Origin: Arthrobacter sp. AK04
GTDB lineage: Bacteria; Actinomycetota; Actinomycetes; Actinomycetales; Micrococcaceae
Assembly (NCBI RefSeq): GCF_021129155.1
Contig: NZ_JAJOMC010000011.1
Location: forward strand, 39,901 to 103,900
DNA length: 64,000 bases
Direction: 5' to 3'
Shown here in pieces: positions 24,341-33,441 of this stretch; within the stretch, counting starts at the first letter, position 1, and each line of letters opens with the position of its first letter. The notes beneath the pieces are model-generated. The model searched no databases and was not told where the DNA came from. It was given only the letters and a program-made list of their open reading frames with translations. The position numbers and the translations under genes were made by a program.

Positions 24341-27300
24341 GTGACGGACGCCAACCACTCCAAGAGCCACATTCATTTGCCCGACGCGCCGCCGGACCAG
24401 CAGGCCGTCCTGGAAGCCGGCGGTGTTGCCTGCTGGAGCGAGCCGGTCTCCATCGACACCTACGCTCCCGGCGTGCCGGACCGGTACCCGATGTTCCTGG
24501 ACCGCCGCGTGTACCAGGGGTCCAGCGGCAAGGTCTACCCGATGCCGTTCATTGACAGCATCGCCGGCTCGAAGGAACCCCGGCTCTGGCAGGCAATCCA
24601 CCTGGAGAACGAATACCTGAGACTCATGCTGCTGCCGGAGATCGGAGGCCGCATCCACATCGGCTTTGACAAGACGGCCGGGTACGACTTCTTCTACCGC
24701 AACAACGTGATCAAGCCGGGGCTGGTGGGCCTTGCCGGGCCCTGGATCTCCGGGGGCGTGGAGTTCAACTGGCCCCAGCACCACCGCCCGGCAACGTTCC
24801 TGCCTATGGAAACATCCGTCGAGCGCGGCGGCGACGGGGCCGTGGTGGTGTGGCACAGCGACCTCGACCCGCTGCAACGGATGCGTGGGACCCACGGTGT
24901 CCGGCTCCGCCCGGGCAGTTCGCTGATCGAGGTGGAGGCGCGGCTCTACAACTGCACGGACGTGCCGCAGACCTTCCTCTGGTGGGCGAACGCTGCTGCC
25001 CGCGTCCACGAAAAGTACCGGTCGTTCTTCCCGGCCGATGTCCGCTACGTGGCGGACCATGCCCGCCGGGCCATCACGGCTTTCCCCCGCGCCGACCGCC
25101 CCTACTACGGCGTGGACTATCCCGCCCTGGCAGGGGAAGACCGTCCGGATGCGGACCGCATCGACTTCTATGCCAACATTCCGGTCCCCACCTCCTACAT
25201 GGTCACCGACACCAAAGACAGCTTCTTCGGCGGCTACGACCATGAGGCGGGTGCCGGGTTCGTCCACTGGGCGGACCGCGGCATTTCCCCGGGCAAGAAG
25301 CAGTGGACGTGGGGCAACGGTCCGGTGGGCAGGGCTTGGGACGCGCACTTAACGGACGACGACGGCCCTTACGTTGAGCTGATGTCCGGCGTCTTTACGG
25401 ACAACCAGCCCGACTTCAGCTACCTCGCCCCCGGCGAGACGCGCACCTTCAGCGAATTTTGGTACCCGATCCGCAAGATGGGCCCGGCGCACCAGGCGAA
25501 CCTCGACGCAGCCGTCTCGCTCCAGCTGGACGACGCCGGGCGCAACGCCACAGTGGGGGTCTCCAGCACGGCGGACCGGGCCACTGCCACGGTGGTGCTT
25601 CAGCACCAGGGGCGGGCCATCCGCTCCTGGAACGCCCGGATCTCCCCGGCCCACCCCTTCACGGAAGCGTGTGAGCTTGATGGCCCGGTTGCGGCTGCTG
25701 ACCTCACGCTCCGGGTCCTTGATGCGGGAGCGGAGCTGTTGTCATGGTCCCCGGCCGAATCCGGCGACGCCCGATCCGAAGACTGCTGGTCCGGCGACGC
25801 CCCGGAGGAACCGTGGGTGGCCACCGAGCCCGGCCGGCCGGCGGAGATCGAAAGCCAGGACGAGCTCTACGTCACCGGCACACACCTGGCCCAGAACCGG
25901 CACCCCACCAGGTCGCCCCTGCCCTATTTCGAGGAGATGCTCCGGCGGGATCCCCAGGATGCACGCGCATCGATCGCGCTGGGTGCCGCGAAATACGCCA
26001 CCGGCCAGTACGCGGAAGCGCAGAGGCTGCTTGGGAACGCGCTGGTCCGGCTGACCCGCCGCAACCTCAATCCGCCCAGCGGCGAGGCCAGCTACCGGCT
26101 CGGCCTGGTGCTCGAGCGGACCGGTCAACCGGACAAGGCCGCCGAACACTTTGCGAAGGCCGCCTGGGACAGGGCCTGGGCGCATCCGGCCCGCCTTGCG
26201 ATGGCGCGACTGGCCCTCAGGTCGGGGCAGCCAGCCGAAGCCCTCCGGCAGGCCGAGTTGGCATTGGGCCTGGACCCGGCCAGCCCTGCGGCAAAGCACC
26301 TGCTCTGCCTTGCGCTGAACCAAATGGGTCGCGGGGGCGAGGCCTCGCGTCTGCTTCAGGGCATCCTCAACGCCGATCCGCTGGACCCTGTGGCCCAGGC
26401 GCTGGACGGCTCCCTTGACGTTTCGGACCCCAAAACATTCCTGACCGTGGCGTGCTGGCTGGCTGCCGCGGGCCAGTGGCAGCTTGCCCTGGACCTGACG
26501 GAGCAGCCGGCGAGGTCCGGCGACAAGGGGTTCGGCAACCCGGAGCCCCTCCGCCGCTACCTCCGTGCCGGCTGGCTGGACGAGCTGCTGGACCCGGAAG
26601 CGGCGTCGCGGGAACGCGCGGCGGCCCGGCACAGCGACACTACCTATGCCTTCCCCCATGGCCTGGACCAGTACGACGCCCTGCAGCGCGCCCTCCAGGC
26701 ATATCCCAAGGACGCGGTGGCGCACGGACTGCTGGGCTGCTGGCTGCTGGACGCGGGGCGCACCACGGAAGCGCTTGCCCACCTGCAGGCCTCCATGGCC
26801 AACGGGTCGGAGGACCCCGTGGTGTGGCGGAACGCCGCGATCGCCCACATCAACACCGGCGGGGACGCGGCAGCTGCGGACTCCTTCTTTGGGCGGGCCC
26901 TGGAGCTGAGTCCGGATGATGCCCGGCTGGTGTTCGAGCGTGCCGTCCTGGCCGGCCTCCGGGGCGCGCCGGTCCAGGAGCGCATCGACGCCATCGAGCG
27001 GCACGGCCCCGCTGTGTTCCACCGCGACGACCTGACCCTCCTCTATGCCAACCTGCTGGTTGACGCCGGCCGGGCGGACCAAGCCCTGGGCATCATGGCC
27101 ACCCGCAGCTTCCAGCCGTTTGAGGGGGGTGAAGGAATGGCCCTGGCGGCCTATGACCGTGCGTCGGTGGAGGTTGCGCGCGCGCTCACCGAGCAGAGTC
27201 CGACGGCGGCCGCCGCCCTCCTGCGCGAAGGCATGGAGGCGCCGGCGAACCTGGGCGAAGGGCGGCACCCTCCCGGGAGCCTGGCCGAGCGGCTGGTGGC

Positions 27301-27667
27301 GCTGGGGGACGCCCTCAGCCGGGCCGGGGACGGTGAAGCGGCAGCCGGGGCATGGAACCAGGCCTGCAGGGAAGGCTCCCCGCTTGCCGCCGGCCCCGCT
27401 CCGGCCGGCCCCGCTGAGTACTGGAAAGGTGTTGCCTGCAGCAGGCTTGGCAGGCACGCTGACGCCGAACGGACCTGGCGGCGACTCGATGCCGGCGCCG
27501 ATGAACTGGAAACCGCTCCCGCAGTGCCTGACTACTTTGCAACCTCCCTGCCTGAACTCCTGCTGTTCAGCACTGACACGGCAGGAGCCCGCCTCGAAAC
27601 AGCTGCACTCCTGCGCGCACTGGCCGCAGAGGGCCGCTCCCACCTCAAAGAAAAGGCAAACTCTTGA
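24341..27667 (+). CDS. DUF5107 domain protein with C-terminal TPR repeats
   Basis: 1108 residues, no signal peptide. Residues ~30-390 form the DUF5107 domain, which resembles a galactose-mutarotase-like beta-sandwich region: YPMFLDRRVYQGSSGKVYPMPF, LENEYLRLMLLPEIGGRIHIGFDKT, GPWISGGVEFNWPQHHRP, and FSEFWYPIRKMG. Residues ~520-1080 are helical with TPR-like spacing (ASIALGAAKYATGQYAEAQRLLGNALV, AEALRQAELALGLDPASPAAKHLL). Such proteins accompany glycoside hydrolase genes and may process or bind oligosaccharides; no activity is proven. The start is GTG 24341 with no properly spaced Shine-Dalgarno. It overlaps the next gene by TTGA. Confidence 0.8.
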   Translation: MTDANHSKSHIHLPDAPPDQQAVLEAGGVACWSEPVSIDTYAPGVPDRYPMFLDRRVYQGSSGKVYPMPFIDSIAGSKEPRLWQAIHLENEYLRLMLLPEIGGRIHIGFDKTAGYDFFYRNNVIKPGLVGLAGPWISGGVEFNWPQHHRPATFLPMETSVERGGDGAVVVWHSDLDPLQRMRGTHGVRLRPGSSLIEVEARLYNCTDVPQTFLWWANAAARVHEKYRSFFPADVRYVADHARRAITAFPRADRPYYGVDYPALAGEDRPDADRIDFYANIPVPTSYMVTDTKDSFFGGYDHEAGAGFVHWADRGISPGKKQWTWGNGPVGRAWDAHLTDDDGPYVELMSGVFTDNQPDFSYLAPGETRTFSEFWYPIRKMGPAHQANLDAAVSLQLDDAGRNATVGVSSTADRATATVVLQHQGRAIRSWNARISPAHPFTEACELDGPVAAADLTLRVLDAGAELLSWSPAESGDARSEDCWSGDAPEEPWVATEPGRPAEIESQDELYVTGTHLAQNRHPTRSPLPYFEEMLRRDPQDARASIALGAAKYATGQYAEAQRLLGNALVRLTRRNLNPPSGEASYRLGLVLERTGQPDKAAEHFAKAAWDRAWAHPARLAMARLALRSGQPAEALRQAELALGLDPASPAAKHLLCLALNQMGRGGEASRLLQGILNADPLDPVAQALDGSLDVSDPKTFLTVACWLAAAGQWQLALDLTEQPARSGDKGFGNPEPLRRYLRAGWLDELLDPEAASRERAAARHSDTTYAFPHGLDQYDALQRALQAYPKDAVAHGLLGCWLLDAGRTTEALAHLQASMANGSEDPVVWRNAAIAHINTGGDAAAADSFFGRALELSPDDARLVFERAVLAGLRGAPVQERIDAIERHGPAVFHRDDLTLLYANLLVDAGRADQALGIMATRSFQPFEGGEGMALAAYDRASVEVARALTEQSPTAAAALLREGMEAPANLGEGRHPPGSLAERLVALGDALSRAGDGEAAAGAWNQACREGSPLAAGPAPAGPAEYWKGVACSRLGRHADAERTWRRLDAGADELETAPAVPDYFATSLPELLLFSTDTAGARLETAALLRALAAEGRSHLKEKANS

Positions 27668-29004
27668 CCGACGCACCGAGATACCTCGGCTCCGGAACCA
27701 TGGAACGCGGTACTGACGCTGCATCCCTGACGGGCGCGCCGCCGTCGCACCTTCCATCCCGCCTGACCATCACCCTCTGGGACTTCTCCTGGTACACGCG
27801 GGCGGAAGAAGGCGGGCCGTACGCCGACCTGGACGCTGCCTGCGCGAAGGCTGCGCAGCTGGGGTACAACACCATCCGCATCTGCGCCGCCCCGCTGCTC
27901 CTCTCCGGCGCGCTCGGCCTCGATGACCTGGCCACCGACCTGGAGATCGAGGGCCTCGGAACCGCGCCGGACGGCGGCTTCTACGGCCGCGGCACCCGCT
28001 GGTACGACGCTCCCGGCGGCTACCGCCTCAACCTGCGGGAGCGGCTGCTGGAGCTCTTCGAGGCCGCCGCCCGCCACGGCCTGGTTGTCATCCTCGCCAG
28101 CTGGGAATACCAGCAGTCGCCGGCCTTCGCCCGATCCCCGCGCTGGTTCGAGGCGATCGACGCCGTCCCGCTGCAGGACAGGTACAGGGTCCTTGCGGAC
28201 GCGTGGGACCGGCTCATCGGCGGGCTGGCAAATGCTGGGCACCGGGACCGGATCGCCATGGTGGAACTGCACAACGAGGTGGACTTCTCCATCCTGCCCG
28301 CGCTCGCCGAGGGCGGCACCAGGGAACTGGAGCGCCTGCGGGAACTCCATCCCGACCTTCTAATCACCGCAAGCTATGGCAAACCCCCGCACCTGGCCAT
28401 GCACACCGTCCCGGACGGGCTGGGAGCAGCCCAGTTCCACGTCTACAGCTACGGCGTGCTGGATGCCCTCCAGCAGCAGATCGATATCAGGTCCGAGGGC
28501 GCCGCCGGATTTCCCAACCCTGCCTTTCCCAACCCTGCCCTGGCAGCCCTGCTGCGGCCCGGCGCACCCTCCGTGGCAGAATACGGGCGGCTGGCCGAGT
28601 GGAAATACCGGGCAACAGTGGTCACGGACCAGATGTTCTACGGCTACGACTGGATTGACCCGGAGGCGTGGGACGCCTGGCTCTACAACAGTTTTGGCGA
28701 GTTCAGGGAGGTCATGCGGCGGGAAATCGAATCCCGGGTCATCGCCATCGCCGCCTGGGCGCGCTGGAAGAACGTCCCCGCCGTCGTCGGTGAAGGGTGG
28801 ATCGGCTACACGTCCCTTCACGGCACGTTCGAGGAAGGGCCCATAGGGCGCGACCTCGCCGAACGCGGCATCCGGGCGGCGCTGGACCACGGGGTCTGGG
28901 GGATGGTGCTGTGTTCCAACGCCGCGCCGCACCACCCGATGTGGGCCGACGAAGCGTGGCAACTCCGCATGAACCGCCTCATCCTTACCGCCCCCACAAG
29001 CTGA
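27664..29004 (+). CDS. Cellulase-like (GH5/clan A type) glycoside hydrolase
   Basis: 446 residues, no signal peptide, so probably intracellular. The (beta/alpha)8 barrel pattern shows as ITLWDFSWYTR, QLGYNTIRICAAPL, GLVVILASWEYQQS, then MVELHNEVDF with Glu205 as likely acid/base, QFHVYSYG, and VVGEGWIGY with Glu377 as likely nucleophile, ending in GVWGMVLCSNAAP. Together with the DUF5107 protein and GH35 enzyme it probably degrades an imported plant oligosaccharide. TTG at 27664 overlaps the upstream stop (TTGA), indicating translational coupling. Confidence 0.78.
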   Translation: MTDAPRYLGSGTMERGTDAASLTGAPPSHLPSRLTITLWDFSWYTRAEEGGPYADLDAACAKAAQLGYNTIRICAAPLLLSGALGLDDLATDLEIEGLGTAPDGGFYGRGTRWYDAPGGYRLNLRERLLELFEAAARHGLVVILASWEYQQSPAFARSPRWFEAIDAVPLQDRYRVLADAWDRLIGGLANAGHRDRIAMVELHNEVDFSILPALAEGGTRELERLRELHPDLLITASYGKPPHLAMHTVPDGLGAAQFHVYSYGVLDALQQQIDIRSEGAAGFPNPAFPNPALAALLRPGAPSVAEYGRLAEWKYRATVVTDQMFYGYDWIDPEAWDAWLYNSFGEFREVMRREIESRVIAIAAWARWKNVPAVVGEGWIGYTSLHGTFEEGPIGRDLAERGIRAALDHGVWGMVLCSNAAPHHPMWADEAWQLRMNRLILTAPTS

Positions 29005-29014
29005 AAGAATCTCC

Positions 29015-31396
29015 ATGCAGAACGAACAAGGGACCGTTGGGATGCCCAGTGCGGGGATGGGCAGCGATGAAATGTTCAGCGCCGGGGTGCTCAGCGCCGC
29101 CCACCGGCCGCACGAGCTGGCACTGCAGTTCCCGCGCATGAGCAACACCGAGGACCGCCACAAAAGGTGGCGGCTCACCAGCCAGTACATGGAACACGAC
29201 GGCGTCCCGGCGGTGCCGGTCTCGGGTGAACTGCACTACAGCCGCCTGCCCCGGTCCCGCTGGGAAGAGCGGCTGCGGCTGATGAAGGCCGGAGGGATCA
29301 CGGTGGTGGCGTGCTACGTCTTCTGGATCCATCACGAGCCGGCCGAGGGCGAGGCGCGCTTTGACGGCAACCTGGACGTGGCCGCGTTCGTCCGGCTCTG
29401 CGCTGATCTCGGCCTGGACGTGGTGCTGCGGCTGGGTCCCTGGTGCCACGGCGAGGTCCGCAACGGCGGCTTCCCGGACTGGGTGCAGGCCGCGCCCGTC
29501 GGACACCGGACCAATGACCCTGCCTATCTGGCCATGGTGGAGCGCTGGTTCAACCGCGTCGGCACGGAGCTGGACGGCCTCACCGGCCCGGACAGCAACG
29601 TCATTGGCATCCAGCTGGAAAATGAGCTCTACGACCAGCCCCGGCACATCACAGAGCTTAAAAGACTGGCCAGGGCGGCAGGGCTGGGCGCACCCGTCTG
29701 GACGGCAACGGCCTGGGGTGCCGCCGACATCCCGGAGGATGACGTCATGCCGGTGTTCGGTGGCTACGGGGACGGTTTCTGGGTTGATGCCGACGCCCCG
29801 TGGGACCCCACCTTCCGGGAGCACTACTTCTTCAGCCACGAGTGGGATGACCCGGGGATCGGCGCGGACCTGCGTGAACACTTCTCGGGCAGCGGCACGG
29901 CACCGTCCCGTTCCCCGTCCACGCTCTATCCGCCGGCGACCTGCGAACTCACCGGCGGCATGGCAACGGCTTACCAGCGGCGGCCCTGGCCCAGCGGCAG
30001 GGACGTTGCCGCGGTGGCCAACAACAAGATCGGTAGCGGCTCCGGATGGCAGGGCTATTACATGTTCACGGGCGGAACGAACCCGCCCGGCGGGCTGCAG
30101 GAATCCCAGGACACGGGCTACCCCAACGATCTCCCGGTGTTCGACTACGATTTCCACGCGCCCATTGGTGCGGCCGGAAGGCTGGCGCCGAGCTTCGCGG
30201 AACTGCGGAAGCAGCACGCGTTCCTGGCGGCTTTCGGTGCCCGGCTCGCCCCGATGCCGTCCACCCTCCCGGACACCCTTCCTGCAAGCATTGATGACGC
30301 GGCCACGCTCCGCTGGGCCATGCGCTCGGGCGGCCGGTCCGGCTTCTTGTTCATCACCTGGCACCAGCCGCATATCCCCCTGCCGGACTACACAGGGGCC
30401 CGTTTTACGCTCCTCCTGGACGGGGAAACGCTCAATTTTCCGCGCAGGGGCCTCACCATTCCTGCCGGAACCATCGCGCGCTGGCCCGTTAATCTGGAAG
30501 TGGCAGGTGTCCGCCTGTGCTGGGCGACGGCGTCGGCCTTGACCCTGCTGGATCCGGATGGTGCGCCCACGCTGGTCCTCGCTGCAGAAGAAGGAATAGT
30601 GCCGCAGCTGTGCCTGCCGGAAGGAACCGTTGTGGATGGTCCGGTAACAGCGCTGGGCGAGGGCGGGTACTCCATTGACGCAACCCAGCCCGTGACCCTG
30701 ACGGCGAGCTCACCCGAAGGCTCCGTGGCCATCCTGGTTTTGCCCTCCCACCTGGCTGACCAGGCGTGGGCGTTGGAGACACCGCGCGGGCGGCAGCTGG
30801 TCCTGTCCGCAGACCCGTTGTGGGTTGGTGCGGACGGACCACGCCTGGCCGGCAGGTCACGGGGCGCAGCCTCTGTCCGGCGCTACTCCGCGGCGGCCGG
30901 CGGGTTCGAGGACGTGCGGACCGGCATCTTGAAGCCTGAACCCCTTCGCCGCACGCTGCCTGCCGAGCGGATCCGCGACTCGAAGCCGGTCCCGGCGTCC
31001 TTCGGCTCCCTCGCCGGCCGCGCTGCCGCGCCCGCGGAGGCTGACATTGACGAACTGGCAGCCGTTTATGTGGTGGACGTGGCTGGGGCGGGACTGGCCG
31101 GGGAACATGCGGAACTGGAGGTTGCTTGGGCCGGGGACGTGGCCCGCCTGGTGGTTGACGGAACCGTGGTAGCGGACAGGTTCTGGGACGGTTCCCCCTG
31201 GGTCATCGAAACCAACGACGCCGGGATACGCCCGGGCTCGGACGTGCGGCTCCAGATCCTGCCGCTCGCCAAGGATGCGCAGGTTGGGCTGCCGGCCGAG
31301 GCGCAGCGCCGGCGGGATACGGTTGCCGGTGACCTGGTTTCGCTGGACAGCCTGCAGCTCCTCCAGTGGGCAAGGTGGACGGAGGAACCCGCCTGA
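29015..31396 (+). CDS. GH35 beta-galactosidase
   Basis: 793 residues, cytoplasmic-looking. GH35 catalytic domain: VSGELHYSRLPRSRWEERLRLMKAGGITVVACYVFWIHHEP, then VLRLGPWCHGEVRNGGFPDW, then IGIQLENELY with Glu204 as likely acid/base. A later Glu311 in CELTGGM is the likely nucleophile. C-terminal beta-rich domains follow from about residue 430. It removes terminal beta-galactose from oligosaccharides. It starts 8 bp after the cellulase-like gene and is followed by the AraC regulator, all on one strand. Confidence 0.88.
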   Translation: MQNEQGTVGMPSAGMGSDEMFSAGVLSAAHRPHELALQFPRMSNTEDRHKRWRLTSQYMEHDGVPAVPVSGELHYSRLPRSRWEERLRLMKAGGITVVACYVFWIHHEPAEGEARFDGNLDVAAFVRLCADLGLDVVLRLGPWCHGEVRNGGFPDWVQAAPVGHRTNDPAYLAMVERWFNRVGTELDGLTGPDSNVIGIQLENELYDQPRHITELKRLARAAGLGAPVWTATAWGAADIPEDDVMPVFGGYGDGFWVDADAPWDPTFREHYFFSHEWDDPGIGADLREHFSGSGTAPSRSPSTLYPPATCELTGGMATAYQRRPWPSGRDVAAVANNKIGSGSGWQGYYMFTGGTNPPGGLQESQDTGYPNDLPVFDYDFHAPIGAAGRLAPSFAELRKQHAFLAAFGARLAPMPSTLPDTLPASIDDAATLRWAMRSGGRSGFLFITWHQPHIPLPDYTGARFTLLLDGETLNFPRRGLTIPAGTIARWPVNLEVAGVRLCWATASALTLLDPDGAPTLVLAAEEGIVPQLCLPEGTVVDGPVTALGEGGYSIDATQPVTLTASSPEGSVAILVLPSHLADQAWALETPRGRQLVLSADPLWVGADGPRLAGRSRGAASVRRYSAAAGGFEDVRTGILKPEPLRRTLPAERIRDSKPVPASFGSLAGRAAAPAEADIDELAAVYVVDVAGAGLAGEHAELEVAWAGDVARLVVDGTVVADRFWDGSPWVIETNDAGIRPGSDVRLQILPLAKDAQVGLPAEAQRRRDTVAGDLVSLDSLQLLQWARWTEEPA

Positions 31397-31408
31397 GCTG
31401 CAGCGTTG

Positions 31409-31424
31409 TGCCATAGCATGGACA
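31409..31424. promoter_or_regulatory. TGCCATAGCATGGACA motif upstream of araC
   Basis: TGCCAT and ATGGACA face each other just before the AraC-type gene; the ATGGAC half is the reverse complement of the GTCCAT repeats upstream of the DUF5107 gene. It is a possible autoregulatory site. Confidence 0.3.
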
Positions 31425-31447
31425 CTTCGTGGCGGAAGGAGTGTGGG

Positions 31448-32317
31448 GTGGAGCGGGCAACGGGGTTTCCCAACCAGCGCCTGGTGGTGGTTCCCCGGCC
31501 CCTGGTCCGTGAGGCGCTGGAGCGTCCCGTCACGCGGCGGCTGGTGGTCACCGACGCCGGCGTGTTTCCCGCCGCCGGGGAGCACGGGCGGTACCGACCC
31601 CAGGGCGCGGAGGAAACCATAGTCATCCTCTGCGTCGCGGGCGCGGGGTGGGTGGAAACCGGGGGTAACCGTTACGACGTAGGCAAGGCAACCGCCGTCG
31701 TACTTCCCGGCAACACCGGTGAGGCCCATGCCTACGGTGCCTCTGCTGGGGACCCTTGGACTATCTGGTGGTGCCACGTCCTTGGCTCCGATGCCGCCGA
31801 GCTCGTTGAAGAATCCGGGGTCCGCGCCGGCCGGCCTATCATCCCGCTGGTGGCGGTGGACCGGCTGACGGCCATGCTGGACGAGATCATTACTGCCCTG
31901 GAGCAGGACCAGTCGCCGGCCCGCCTGGTGGCCACGGCCGGGATGGCCTGGAAGCTGCTGGCCACCCTGGCGGTGGACCGCCGCCTCCCGGAACAGGGAA
32001 CGCCGCTCCAGCAGGCCATGAAGTTCCTCGAGGACCGGGTGGACGGCGCCATCCGCCTGCCGGACCTGGCCAGGGTGGTGGGTGTTTCGCCGTCGCATTT
32101 GAGCAAGCTGTTCCGGGAGGCGACAGGTGGGGGAGTGCTGGCCCACCACACGGCCCTGAAGATGGCGCGGGCCAGGCTACTGCTCGACACAACCGACCTG
32201 ACGATTGCGGAGGTGGGCCGGGAAATCGGGCTCTCCGACCAGTTCTACTTCTCGCGCCAGTTCCGCCGGCTGCACGGGGTGAGCCCCAGCGCGTACCGGG
32301 CGGACCGGAAGGGCTGA
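31448..32317 (+). CDS. AraC-family regulator of the DUF5107/GH35 locus
   Basis: 289 residues. N-terminal cupin-type sugar-sensing domain (ILCVAGAGWVETGGNRYDVGKATAVVLPGNTGEAHAYG, then WTIWWCHVLG), and C-terminal double helix-turn-helix (residues ~195-285: RLPDLARVVGVSPSHLSKLFREATGG, LTIAEVGREIGLSDQFYFSRQFRRLHGVSPSAYR). This is the standard layout of AraC/XylS sugar regulators. GTG at 31448 is chosen because GGAAGGAG ends 7 bases before it. It likely controls the three upstream genes. Confidence 0.87.
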   Translation: MERATGFPNQRLVVVPRPLVREALERPVTRRLVVTDAGVFPAAGEHGRYRPQGAEETIVILCVAGAGWVETGGNRYDVGKATAVVLPGNTGEAHAYGASAGDPWTIWWCHVLGSDAAELVEESGVRAGRPIIPLVAVDRLTAMLDEIITALEQDQSPARLVATAGMAWKLLATLAVDRRLPEQGTPLQQAMKFLEDRVDGAIRLPDLARVVGVSPSHLSKLFREATGGGVLAHHTALKMARARLLLDTTDLTIAEVGREIGLSDQFYFSRQFRRLHGVSPSAYRADRKG

Positions 32318-32508
32318 GGCGGGTGGGAGTGGCTTCCGTGAGTTCTCTCGGTGTCTCTCCGCGGTGGCTTCGCAGGCAAGCTGTTTTCACCGCCATGTGG
32401 CTCGAGGCCGGCTGAAGTGGGTGTCAGGTTGAGGCCTGAGGCCCTCCCCAAGGTATGTCCGGAATGCCTAGATTAGACCCTAATCTGACGTTTTCGTGGG
32501 GCAAGCCT

Positions 32509-32526
32509 GACGTCAGGTTGGGGTGT
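32509..32526. repeat. Left copy of an 18-bp repeat
   Basis: gacgtcaggttggggtgt is identical to 61572-61589, in the same orientation, 29 kb away. The two copies bracket most accessory genes of the window. Confidence 0.5.
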
Positions 32527-32702
32527 ATTCCAGCAGGGCACCGAGCAACGTGGCGCGACCATCCGGCGAACGTGATGGAAACCCCGCGACTTCGTTGGTC
32601 TCTTCAGGTCTCCCACTTGCAACTCCTAGAAGCTCAGGTGTTGCAACGACCACTAGACTCCAAGCCGTCACGACGGCTCACTTTTCGACCGTCGCCGACA
32701 CT

Positions 32703-32825
32703 TCACGCGCAAGCAATCCGGGCGTTGACGCGCGAGCTGTGCGCTTCGCTGAGGGCATGGGACACGGTTGTCACTGAGACGCCGGCGGCTTTTGCCACGT
32801 CGCGGATGTTGACCTTGGTCGCCAT
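32703..32825 (-). pseudogene. Truncated LacI-family regulator (N-terminal helix-turn-helix only)
   Basis: 40 residues beginning with the LacI headpiece IRDVAKAAGVSVTTVSHALS, then losing similarity and stopping at 32703. An intact LacI protein has ~330 residues; the hinge and sugar-binding domain are missing, and no continuation is seen in other frames beyond ~32700. The gene was probably cut by a rearrangement. Its former promoter region, with two palindromic operators, remains just upstream. Confidence 0.75.
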
Positions 32826-32837
32826 TGACTTTCCTTT

Positions 32838-32886
32838 GCAAAACGTTTTGTATGTTGTATGCAACACTATATGCAAAACGTTTTGC
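32838..32886. promoter_or_regulatory. Pair of LacI-type palindromic operators
   Basis: CAAAACGTTTTG (32839-32850) and GCAAAACGTTTTGC (32873-32886) are perfect palindromes with centres 35 bp apart; TGTTG-TATG-CAACA (32853-32866) lies between. The central CG in an A/T-rich dyad is the LacI/GalR hallmark. They lie just upstream of the truncated lacI start, so they were probably its own operators; another LacI protein may still use them. Confidence 0.65.
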
Positions 32887-33367
32887 ACCGTCAAGAGATT
32901 TAACTGAGGACTGGGGCCTTGTACAGGCCTTATTGCTGGTCCCCATAGGTGAAGAGTCCGAGGCCAAGGGGCCCCGGAAGCGGTCAAGGAAGCTCTGGAA
33001 CAGATCAAGGCGTTGCGCGCACAGGATCAAGCCGCAGCGAAGAGTCCTGACGCGGCGACGACCAGACACCGCGTCAAGATAGAGGACTGATTACGGTCGG
33101 TAACTGTTAATCATTTGTGACCGCGCTGAATGGAATCGTGACGGAACCGGAAAAACTGTCCAAAAGAACCAGGTGATCCGCCATCGGTAGTAGGGGCCGC
33201 GAGATTATTCCCGCGGAGTCCCAGTTCTGTGCCTGGTTCACCTCGCGCCCACCAGGCTGCTTGCCTCGTCGGCCACTTTTGGGGGGTCGCTGGACGCGCC
33301 GTATCGGCTCGCCGGGATGCGCGTGGAACGGACAGCCATTGACTTCAATTGTGACCTGAAATACTCT

Positions 33368-33398
33368 CAAAACTATCGGAACCGTTGCGAAACTATCG
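33368..33398. promoter_or_regulatory. Tandem operator-like motifs of the xylan operon
   Basis: CAAAACTATCG (33368-33378) and CGAAACTATCG (33388-33398) are 20 bp apart (two helical turns), 44-74 bp before the first gene of the operon. The same CTCAAAACTATCG is found directly before the lacI gene at 45737-45747. This points to LacI repression of the operon and of itself. Confidence 0.65.
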
Positions 33399-33441
33399 AA
33401 AAAGCACAGTGTAAGTCTGGCTCGAACTCAAGGAAGAGAAA

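Larger units (their letters stand above)
32318..33441. other. 1.1-kb non-coding, rearranged region at the left edge of the xylan island
   Basis: No intact gene. It contains a GATTAG-ACC-CTAATC hairpin (32471-32485), the palindrome CCTGACGTCAGG inside the 18-bp repeat at 32509, a truncated lacI (32703-32825), two palindromic operators (32838-32886) and the xylan operon promoter (33368-33398). The composition changes here from the GC-rich left flank to lower GC. Confidence 0.6.

Noticed and set aside
25742..27757. 671-codon minus frame opposite the DUF5107 gene
   Set aside because: Antisense shadow; no motifs, and it crosses the DUF5107/cellulase junction.
33107..33370. 87-codon minus frame in the xylan promoter region
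   Set aside because: It would start inside the operator, has no ribosome-binding site and no recognisable similarity.
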